A stretch of 5,438 nt of DNA. Origin: Ignavibacteriota bacterium. GTDB taxonomy: Bacteria; Bacteroidota; Ignavibacteria; Tepidaquicellales; Tepidaquicellaceae. This document shows, piece after piece, positions 1-5,438 of the stretch. The stretch's first letter is position 1. The number at the start of each line of letters is the position of its first letter. Below the pieces are notes generated by a model that was given only the letters and a program-made list of their open reading frames with translations, did no database searches and had not been told where the DNA came from. The translations under genes were made by a program, and so were the position numbers. The DNA lies in assembly GCA_003158365.1 (NCBI GenBank), contig PMIW01000190.1:1-5438 (forward strand), in the 5' to 3' direction.

Positions 1-66
1 GTTGATGCTGCAAGGTGGAAAGGTAAATCAATAAAAGGTAGAATACGAAGTGAGATTATCCAGTAG
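1..66 (+). CDS. Possible C-terminal tail of an unidentified protein (5' end outside window)
   Basis: Frame 1 is open from the left edge and ends at TAG (64-66), giving 21 residues that finish K-G-R-I-R-S-E-I-I-Q. The tail is basic and I do not recognise a family. Two things favour a real gene end. The other two plus-strand frames hit stops by base 33. A terminator hairpin begins about 20 bases after the TAG, where a 3' end is expected. Against it, the stretch is too short for coding statistics, and one minus-strand frame is also open across it, though with no ATG. If real, the gene runs towards gcvP and shares its terminator. Confidence 0.4.
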   Translation, partial: VDAARWKGKSIKGRIRSEIIQ

Positions 67-86
67 AGATGGAGAATTATGAATGA

Positions 87-119
87 AAAAAAGACAGAAT
101 AGAAAATTCTGTCTTTTTT
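87..119. terminator. Bidirectional intrinsic terminator between the left-edge gene and gcvP
   Basis: There is a perfect 14-bp inverted repeat, 87-100 pairing with 106-119, around a 5-base loop (AGAAA). The core arm is GACAGAAT. The outer part of the stem is A on the left (86-92) and T on the right (114-119). Either strand's transcript would therefore form a hairpin followed by 6-7 U residues. It lies 52 bases beyond the gcvP stop on the minus strand and about 20 bases beyond the plus-strand stop at 64-66. This is the expected arrangement for convergent genes. Confidence 0.85.
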
Positions 120-170
120 AATATTATTTATTTTTAAGTTCAAATACTTAAATTAAATATACAAGTTCAA

Positions 171-3032
171 TTACACTCTATAATCTTCGACAGAGCCGCA
201 GGAACAAACAAGATTTCTGTCTCCGTATGCATCGTTTATCCTGCTAACAGTCGGCCAGTATTTACTATTCTTCAATCCTTCAACGGGGAAAGCCGCCTGC
301 TGTCTCGAATATGGATGATTCCATTCGCCGCCGGTCACATAAAGCGATGTATGAGGTGCATTTTTAAGCGGGTTATCTGTCTCGCTCATTTCACCTTTTT
401 CAATCATTTCGATTTCCTTTCTGATTGAAATCATTGCATCGCAGAACCTGTCGAGTTCATATTTGGATTCGCTTTCAGTCGGTTCGAACATCAGTGTTCC
501 TGCAACAGGGAAAGACACGGTCGGTGCATGGAAGCCGTAATCCATGAGTCTTTTTGCAATGTCGATCACATCGACGTGTGCAGTATTTTTAAATTCTCTG
601 ACATCGAATATAAGTTCGTGTGCAACTCTGCCTTTAGAGCCCGCATATAAAGCCTTAAAATGATTTTTTAAACTGTCTTTAACATAGTTAGCATTCAGAA
701 TTGCAATTTTAGTCGCAAGGGTCAATCCTTCAGAGCCCATCATTTTTATATATGCATAAGAAATCGGCAATACGCTGACGCTTCCGTAAGGAGCGGATGA
801 AACTGCAGAAATTGAATCACCGGTTCCGATTTTTACAATACAATGGCCGGGCAAGAATTTTACTAGATTTTCAGCAACTGCAATTGGACCTATTCCGGGA
901 CCTCCGCCCCCGTGAGGAATTGCGAAAGTTTTATGGAGATTCAGGTGGCAGACATCTGCTCCGATTTTTACGGGGCTGGTAAGTCCGACCTGAGCATTCA
1001 TATTAGCGCCATCCATATAAACAAGACCTCCGAATTTATGAACATATTCGCAAATCTCTATTATATTTTCCTCGAATACACCGTGAGTAGAAGGATAAGT
1101 AACCATTAGAGCTGCAAGTGTATCTTTATATTCTTTAGCTTTTTTCTTTAAGTCATCTGTATCAATATTTCCATTTTCATCACAATCAACAACGACAACC
1201 TTCATTCCTGCCAATACAGCGCTTGCGGGATTTGTACCATGTGCAGAGCAAGGTATAAGAACTATATTCCTGTGTGTATCTCCCCTGCTTATATGGTATT
1301 CCCTGATTACCATTAAGCCTGTAAATTCACCCTGTGCACCGGAATTAGGCTGGATTGACACACCTTTGAAACCTGTTATTTCACAGATATCCTTATTAAA
1401 CGATTCAATCAATTCGGCATAACCCTTAGTCTGGTCAGCGGGTGCAAAAGGGTGAATTCCCGAAAATTCCTGAAAACCGATTCCGAACATTTCAGTCGCG
1501 GCATTTAATTTCATTGTACAGGAACCAAGCGGAATCATGGAGCCTGTAAGTGATAAATCTTTATTCTCAAGAGATTTTATATATCTCATAAGTTCCGTTT
1601 CGCAGTGATATTTATTAAAAACAGGATGTGTCATGTAAGGAGATTTTCTTAACAGGTTTTCCGGAATCTTAAGCTCAAATTTTACATTAGCAGCTGAAAG
1701 TTCTTTTTTAGAATCGAATATTGCCAGAATCAATGCGACATCATCGATTGATGTAGTTTCATCCAAAGATATCGATACAGAATTATCCGTATATCTGAAG
1801 TTAATTTTATGGGCTTCTGCCAGTTTTTTAATTTCGGATATTTTTTCAGGAGATAATTCAACCGTAACCGTGTCAAAATAGTTTTTATTTATGATATTAT
1901 ATCCTATAGCTTTAAGAGATTCATTAAGAATACATGCAAGCGAGAAAATTCTCGTTGCAATTTTTCTAATTCCTATAGGACCATGATAAACAGCGTACAT
2001 TCCCGCCATAATAGCAAGCAGAACCTGAGAAGTACAGATATTGCTTGTTGCTTTTTCTCTTCTGATGTGCTGTTCGCGGGTTTGCAAAGCCATCCTGTAT
2101 GCTTTATTTCCCTGTGCATCTATAGATAAGCCTATTATTCTTCCGGGAAGACTTCTTTTAAATTCATCTTTTGTGGCAAAGTATGCAGCATGAGGACCGC
2201 CGAAACCCATAGGTATTCCGAATCTCTGAGTCGAGCCGACAGCTATATCCGCACCAAATTCTGCGGGTGGTTTTAAAAGTGTAAGGCTTAAAATATCTGC
2301 ACAAACTATAGTATGAATTTTCAATCCGGCAGCTTTCGCAAAAAAGTCAGTATAATCACAGACATCACCATTTAAAACAGGATACTGAACAATGACTGCA
2401 AAAATATTATCATTCAACTCAAATGTTTTGAAATTACCAACGACAACATCAATTCCGTGCGGCACAGCTCTTGTTTTTATGACATCGATTGTCTGCGGAA
2501 GGCATTCATCCGAAACGAAAATCTGATTTGATTTTGTTTTATTTCCTTTTCTAAGACCATAGCACATTGTCATTGCTTCGGCGGCTGCTGTTCCTTCATC
2601 TAGAAGAGATGCATTTGCAATCGGCAGGCCTGTCAGGTCTATTACCATTGTCTGGAAATTAAGCAGTGCTTCGAGCCTGCCCTGCGAAACCTCAGCCTGG
2701 TAAGGGGTATATGAAGTATACCAGCCCGGGTTATCGAGAATATTTCTTTTTATAACCGCAGGAGTAATCGTATCAAAATATCCCATTCCGATATATGATT
2801 TAAAAATCTTATTTTTTCCGGCGATTGATTTTAATTTATTCAGAAAATGATATTCACTTAACGGTTCATCGAGGTTGAGCGGTTTATCTAGTTTTATGTT
2901 TGCGGGTATTGTTTCCTCAATAAGTTCATCGAGGGAATTCACTCCTATAACTTTTAACATTTCTTTTACATCATTTTCCGAGGGTCCGTTATGACGGAAA
3001 GAAAATTTTTCGAATGCAAGAATATTATCCAT
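171..3032 (-). CDS. gcvP: Glycine dehydrogenase (decarboxylating), glycine cleavage system P-protein, one-chain form
   Basis: This cytosolic PLP enzyme decarboxylates glycine and passes the aminomethyl group to the lipoyl arm of H-protein, the first step of glycine cleavage feeding one-carbon folate. The 953 residues match the usual fused one-chain length of about 950. The N-terminal half opens with F-R-H-N-G-P (12-17) and carries the family block Y-I-G-M-G-Y-F-D-T. The C-terminal half has G-S-C-T-M-K-L-N (503-510), S-A-H-G-T-N-P (596-602) and H-L-N-L-H-K-T-F. Lys701 in that last motif is the expected PLP Schiff-base lysine, followed by a glycine-rich loop (P-H-G-G-G-G-P-G). The C-terminus, Y-G-D-R-N-L-V-C-S-C, is typical. 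An in-frame TAA 12 bases upstream makes this ATG the earliest possible start, and the protein's N-terminus fits the family. There is no recognisable Shine-Dalgarno. No frameshift or missing key residue was seen. Flanking terminators suggest it is transcribed alone. Confidence 0.98.
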   Translation of the reverse strand: MDNILAFEKFSFRHNGPSENDVKEMLKVIGVNSLDELIEETIPANIKLDKPLNLDEPLSEYHFLNKLKSIAGKNKIFKSYIGMGYFDTITPAVIKRNILDNPGWYTSYTPYQAEVSQGRLEALLNFQTMVIDLTGLPIANASLLDEGTAAAEAMTMCYGLRKGNKTKSNQIFVSDECLPQTIDVIKTRAVPHGIDVVVGNFKTFELNDNIFAVIVQYPVLNGDVCDYTDFFAKAAGLKIHTIVCADILSLTLLKPPAEFGADIAVGSTQRFGIPMGFGGPHAAYFATKDEFKRSLPGRIIGLSIDAQGNKAYRMALQTREQHIRREKATSNICTSQVLLAIMAGMYAVYHGPIGIRKIATRIFSLACILNESLKAIGYNIINKNYFDTVTVELSPEKISEIKKLAEAHKINFRYTDNSVSISLDETTSIDDVALILAIFDSKKELSAANVKFELKIPENLLRKSPYMTHPVFNKYHCETELMRYIKSLENKDLSLTGSMIPLGSCTMKLNAATEMFGIGFQEFSGIHPFAPADQTKGYAELIESFNKDICEITGFKGVSIQPNSGAQGEFTGLMVIREYHISRGDTHRNIVLIPCSAHGTNPASAVLAGMKVVVVDCDENGNIDTDDLKKKAKEYKDTLAALMVTYPSTHGVFEENIIEICEYVHKFGGLVYMDGANMNAQVGLTSPVKIGADVCHLNLHKTFAIPHGGGGPGIGPIAVAENLVKFLPGHCIVKIGTGDSISAVSSAPYGSVSVLPISYAYIKMMGSEGLTLATKIAILNANYVKDSLKNHFKALYAGSKGRVAHELIFDVREFKNTAHVDVIDIAKRLMDYGFHAPTVSFPVAGTLMFEPTESESKYELDRFCDAMISIRKEIEMIEKGEMSETDNPLKNAPHTSLYVTGGEWNHPYSRQQAAFPVEGLKNSKYWPTVSRINDAYGDRNLVCSCGSVEDYRV

Positions 3033-3064
3033 AGTGTTATGATTTTAAGTTGTGATATTCCGTA

Positions 3065-3093
3065 AATATAGATGATATAAACCGGAAATTAAA
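3065..3093 (-). promoter_or_regulatory. Weak candidate promoter for gcvP
   Basis: On the minus strand, TTTAAT (3093-3088) and TATATT (3070-3065) are separated by 17 bases, giving a start near 3058 and a leader of about 26 bases. The TATATTTA stretch also resembles the Bacteroidota -7 element TAnnTTTG, but the last base differs and no matching TTTG was found at -33. The region is AT-rich, so chance matches are likely. The main support is position: it lies between the upstream gene's terminator and the gcvP ATG, where a promoter must be if gcvP is transcribed independently. Confidence 0.3.
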
Positions 3094-3117
3094 TTGAGAA
3101 ATTTATGACAGTGAGAG

Positions 3118-3152
3118 AAAAAAAAGATAGCCCTTTGTATAAGGGCTATCTT
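3118..3152 (-). terminator. Intrinsic terminator of the P-domain lipoprotein gene
   Basis: A perfect 12-bp inverted repeat (3124-3135 with 3141-3152) encloses a 5-base loop. Its core is GATAGCCC/GGGCTATC, the most GC-rich stem in the intergenic DNA. Read on the minus strand, it is followed at once by a run of eight T (3125-3118, partly overlapping the stem base). It starts 13 bases after the lipoprotein stop codon. It should insulate gcvP, which lies downstream on the same strand, from read-through. Confidence 0.9.
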
Positions 3153-3164
3153 AAAAAATATAAT

Positions 3165-4277
3165 TTAATGTAATGTGTAGTTTATCAATTTAGTTGTCAT
3201 TGTTATTGTATTCCCTCCAACGGATGAGGTTTGTATGCTGCCGATATATCCAATTTCGGGTTTGAAATATGAATAAAAACTAATTACAGTATTTGGAGAA
3301 CTATTATCAAATAAATTATGATTGAATTCGTTATAAGAATCTTTTTTATAAGTTGATTGTTCAAAATATTCAATACAACCCGTCAGATTATTAAATGTTT
3401 TATTTGTTGATGTACAAGTTACAGTGTCGTAATTATTCATCCAGTGATTTGTGTAATATTTATCACCGGAATTTATCGGATACTTGATAAGCAAATGCGG
3501 TAACTGAGTCTGGCTGGTTGTATCCTGATTACATCCATATTGCCACATTCCGTCGCTTTCATCTCTTTCATACCAAATAACTGATTGACTTTGCCATTTC
3601 CACCAATAAACCTGTTGTCCGTGAACAACAGAAGTTCCTACTATATTTATAGAATCACTTTTAAAATAAGAACTGCCTGTATCTATTTCATAAATCCATC
3701 GATTATTTAAAGCAAGCGGTACAATATGCGAGCCGGACGGATACTGGGCATTATAAGTAATTGTTATACTCCATGATTTAATAACACCTGTTTTATTTGA
3801 TGCCGGGTAATTGAAAATCAAATACCATGGGCCATTTAGAGTTTTACCGTTGAATACCGAAAGCGGACTATATGGCTTATAAGTACCTGAATATTCAGAT
3901 AACCCCTGTGGAAAATATCCTGCTGCAGAATCGGAACAAATGCATCCCATGAAATTATAGGATGGATTTGAAGGATTTGAAAAAGATTTAAGTAAAGTAT
4001 CAGTAATATTTTCGTGTATCAAAACAACATCGAGTTTTTGAGTTCCATCAATTGCGAGTATTGTATCCAGCGTGAAACTAAGTGAAAGCATTGAACCGCT
4101 GTCGCCAATTGTAAGTGTATCCATTGATGGTATACCTTTATTTGTACTTCTCTTATATTTATTTGTTACAACATATGTTTGTGGTGAAGAGTAAGTAACA
4201 GGATTATCTTTATTGCAGGAAAAATAAAACATGGAAAGAACCAGTATAACGATTAAGGCCGAATAACTTTTCTTCAT
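3165..4277 (-). CDS. Secreted lipoprotein with a proprotein-convertase P-type domain; function unknown
   Basis: The product is 370 residues from the preferred start. An ATG 12 bases earlier (4289) would give 374, but the chosen ATG has GGGGG five bases upstream and begins M-K-K, a normal signal-peptide start. Residues 4-20 are hydrophobic and end F-Y-F-S-Cys21, a loose lipobox as is common in Bacteroidota-like phyla, followed by N-K-D-N. Residues of about 48-175 resemble the P/Homo-B beta domain: D-S-A-A-G (116-120), G-T-Y-K-P-Y-S-P-L-S-V-F-N-G (131-144), N-G-P-W-Y-L-I-F (148-155) and G-V-I-K-S-W-S-I-T-I (164-173). P-domains normally follow subtilisin-like proteases, but none is present here. 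Residues of about 185-370, from P-L-A-L-N-N-R-W-I-Y, are rich in Trp and Tyr and belong to no family I can name. They recall the 'P-L-x-x-G-N-x-W-x-Y' beta regions of Bacteroidota and Ignavibacteria envelope proteins. A role in adhesion or surface binding is only a guess. It is probably monocistronic. Confidence 0.88.
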   Translation of the reverse strand: MKKSYSALIVILVLSMFYFSCNKDNPVTYSSPQTYVVTNKYKRSTNKGIPSMDTLTIGDSGSMLSLSFTLDTILAIDGTQKLDVVLIHENITDTLLKSFSNPSNPSYNFMGCICSDSAAGYFPQGLSEYSGTYKPYSPLSVFNGKTLNGPWYLIFNYPASNKTGVIKSWSITITYNAQYPSGSHIVPLALNNRWIYEIDTGSSYFKSDSINIVGTSVVHGQQVYWWKWQSQSVIWYERDESDGMWQYGCNQDTTSQTQLPHLLIKYPINSGDKYYTNHWMNNYDTVTCTSTNKTFNNLTGCIEYFEQSTYKKDSYNEFNHNLFDNSSPNTVISFYSYFKPEIGYIGSIQTSSVGGNTITMTTKLINYTLH

Positions 4278-4282
4278 TATAA

Positions 4283-4287
4283 CCCCC
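4283..4287 (-). promoter_or_regulatory. Ribosome binding site that decides the lipoprotein start
   Basis: GGGGG on the minus strand (4287-4283) lies five bases before the ATG at 4277-4275, a good Shine-Dalgarno distance. Its first G is also the G of the in-frame ATG at 4289-4287, so the site cannot serve that ATG. It therefore favours the downstream start. It is the only clear purine-rich ribosome site among the three gene starts in this window. Confidence 0.6.
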
Positions 4288-4300
4288 ATTAATTTAATTT

Positions 4301-4329
4301 AAAATAGACAATTTATTATTTTTATTCAA
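4301..4329 (-). promoter_or_regulatory. Candidate sigma-70-like promoter of the lipoprotein gene
   Basis: On the minus strand, TTGAAT (4329-4324) and TATTTT (4306-4301) are separated by 17 bases. The predicted start is near 4294, leaving a leader of about 17 bases to the preferred ATG at 4277 and only about 5 to the earlier ATG, which again favours the later start. The hexamers are partial matches in AT-rich DNA, so this is a candidate only. Confidence 0.4.
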
Positions 4330-4354
4330 CAATTAATTTCAGTTTCTGTATAAT
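4326..4354 (+). promoter_or_regulatory. Candidate promoter of hisS
   Basis: A perfect TATAAT lies at 4349-4354. The hexamer 17 bases upstream, TCAACA (4326-4331), matches TTGACA at four of six positions. The predicted start is near 4361, which would leave a leader of about 98 bases before the hisS ATG. No T-box or other riboswitch fold is visible in that leader, which holds a T9 run (4412-4420) and an AT palindrome (4446-4455). Chance occurrence of TATAAT in such AT-rich sequence is possible. Confidence 0.4.
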
Positions 4355-4458
4355 TTAAATCAGGATGAAGTAAAAAATCGGTAATAATAATGTTCAGTTC
4401 AAACAAAGACATTTTTTTTTGAAATTCATTTGCTTATTTTATTAGTTAATATTAATTT

Positions 4459-5438
4459 ATGGGCATACAGAGACCAAAAGGAACATTAGATTTAATACCC
4501 GGTGATTCAGCTAAAAGGCTTCATATCGAAGAAAAATTGAGGAAAATAGCTTCGATTTTTAATTACAGAGAAATAAGAACGCCTACTTTTGAAAATACGA
4601 CTTTATTTAAGAGAAGCATCGGGGAAGAAACAGATGTTGTTTCAAAAGAAATGTATTCATTTAAAAACGATGAATTTACACTGAAACCGGAAATGACAGC
4701 TCCTGTAATCAGGGCTTACATAGAAAATAATCTGCAGAATGATGCTCCCCTTCAAAAGTTATATTATATCTCGAATATGTACCGCCATGAGAGGCCTCAG
4801 GCAGGAAGATTCAGAGAATTTTCGCAGTTTGGTGTAGAAGCAATAGGAAGCAGTGACTATCTGGTAGATGCGGAACTGATTTCGCTCGGGTCAAAAATGC
4901 TGAGTGAGTTTGGAATCGGTAATATTATTTTCAAAATAAATACGATAGGAACAACAGAAGAAAGAGCAAAATTTCTTGCTGATTTAAAAAAATATTTAGA
5001 ACAGTTCAAAGGCAGACTGACGGGAGACAGTCAAAGAAGGCTGGAAAACAATCCATTGAGGATTCTGGACACAAAGATTGAAGAAGAAATTGAAATTCTG
5101 AAAAACTCCCCTGTCCTTTATGATTATTTATATCCTGAGACGAAGGCTCATTTTGACAATGTTTTAAATGTACTTACATCGCTTAATATTAAGTACAGGA
5201 TAGATTACAGATTAGTGCGCGGATTTGATTATTATACATCCACTACATTTGAAGTTTCATCGGATGACCTTGGAGCCCAGAATGCAATATTCGGAGGAGG
5301 CAGATATGATAAATTAATAGAGCAGCTCGGAGGAAAGCCAACACCTGCAATCGGATTTGCATGCGGGCTTGAGAGACTTTCCATGATATTGGAGAAAAAC
5401 AAGTATTGTTTTCCCCAGAATGATAAAATTGTTTATTA
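4459..5438 (+). CDS. hisS: Histidine--tRNA ligase, 3' end cut by the window
   Basis: This class II synthetase charges tRNA-His with histidine using ATP, in the cytosol. The 326 codons present cover the whole catalytic core. The N-terminus M-G-I-Q-R-P-K-G-T-L-D-L is typical. Residues 53-67 (S-I-G-E-E-T-D-V-V-S-K-E-M-Y-S) and 75-83 (T-L-K-P-E-M-T-A-P) form the usual N-terminal blocks. Motif 2 is R-H-E-R-P-Q-A-G-R-F (109-118). The HisRS-specific histidine motif is L-V-R-G-F-D-Y-Y (252-259) with the conserved Arg254. G-G-R-Y-D-K-L is at 280-286, and motif 3 is P-A-I-G-F-A-C-G-L-E-R-L (296-307). The last roughly 100 residues, the anticodon-binding domain, lie beyond the window. In-frame TAA codons at 4447-4449 and 4453-4455 make this ATG the first possible start. 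It has no Shine-Dalgarno; the preceding bases are all A and T. Its N-terminal signature rules out the paralogue HisZ as a likely alternative, because the catalytic motifs are intact. Confidence 0.97.
   Translation, partial: MGIQRPKGTLDLIPGDSAKRLHIEEKLRKIASIFNYREIRTPTFENTTLFKRSIGEETDVVSKEMYSFKNDEFTLKPEMTAPVIRAYIENNLQNDAPLQKLYYISNMYRHERPQAGRFREFSQFGVEAIGSSDYLVDAELISLGSKMLSEFGIGNIIFKINTIGTTEERAKFLADLKKYLEQFKGRLTGDSQRRLENNPLRILDTKIEEEIEILKNSPVLYDYLYPETKAHFDNVLNVLTSLNIKYRIDYRLVRGFDYYTSTTFEVSSDDLGAQNAIFGGGRYDKLIEQLGGKPTPAIGFACGLERLSMILEKNKYCFPQNDKIVY

Noticed and set aside
79..121. Short ORFs starting at ATG 79 (7 codons, with GGAGA nearby) and ATG 83
   Set aside because: Both run into or through the terminator hairpin. 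Their lysine and phenylalanine content comes from the A and T runs, not from coding sequence.
133..152. 7-bp inverted repeat TTTAAGT/ACTTAAA with a 6-base loop after gcvP
   Set aside because: It is entirely AT-rich with only one G-C pair and no T run after it on the minus strand. The strong hairpin at 87-119 already explains termination.
797..1109. Two plus-strand ORFs of 61 and 65 codons inside gcvP
   Set aside because: Both are antisense to the highly conserved PLP-lysine region of gcvP, overlap each other, and have no recognisable product. They are shadows of the real gene.
3033..3123. Possible glycine riboswitch upstream of gcvP
   Set aside because: The space is too short once the upstream terminator is excluded, and I see no paired stems or conserved purine-rich core.
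3165..4277. Lipoprotein as an active secreted protease
   Set aside because: No catalytic triad motifs of the subtilisin family are present, and the protein is too short to hold a protease domain besides the regions described.
4290..4458. Possible T-box or tRNA gene in front of hisS
   Set aside because: No T-box sequence, specifier stem-loop, antiterminator or cloverleaf is visible; the stretch is simple AT-rich DNA.

Overview
The window is AT-rich bacterial chromosome with three well-supported genes, plus the possible tail of a fourth at the left edge. The base composition, the near absence of Shine-Dalgarno sequences, the one-chain glycine dehydrogenase, a lipoprotein signal followed by N-K-D-N, and a HisS with an L-K-P-E-M-T-A-P signature all suggest the FCB group (Bacteroidota, Chlorobiota or Ignavibacteriota). 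The low GC makes an Ignavibacteria-like lineage my preferred guess. This is inference; no taxonomic search was possible.

Layout, left to right. Bases 1-66 may be the last 21 codons of a plus-strand gene. A 14-bp hairpin flanked by A and T runs (87-119) can end transcription from both sides. It separates that tail from the convergent gcvP on the minus strand (171-3032), a full-length glycine cleavage P-protein. Upstream of gcvP, a strong minus-strand terminator (3118-3152) ends the next minus-strand gene. That gene (3165-4277) encodes a lipid-anchored secreted protein with a proprotein-convertase P-type domain and a tryptophan-rich C-terminal half that I do not recognise. A 181-base divergent intergenic region (4278-4458) then leads to hisS on the plus strand (4459 to the right edge). 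HisS is cut off by the window end after its complete catalytic core.

The genes do not form a functional module. gcvP has its own terminator on the downstream side and a foreign terminator on the upstream side, so it looks monocistronic, with no gcvT, gcvH or lpd beside it. HisS is a housekeeping tRNA-charging enzyme, and the P-domain lipoprotein is an envelope or surface protein of unknown role. The most curious element is that lipoprotein, which carries a P-domain without any protease. I found no mobile element, RNA gene, CRISPR array or clearly novel system, and the region reads as ordinary chromosome.
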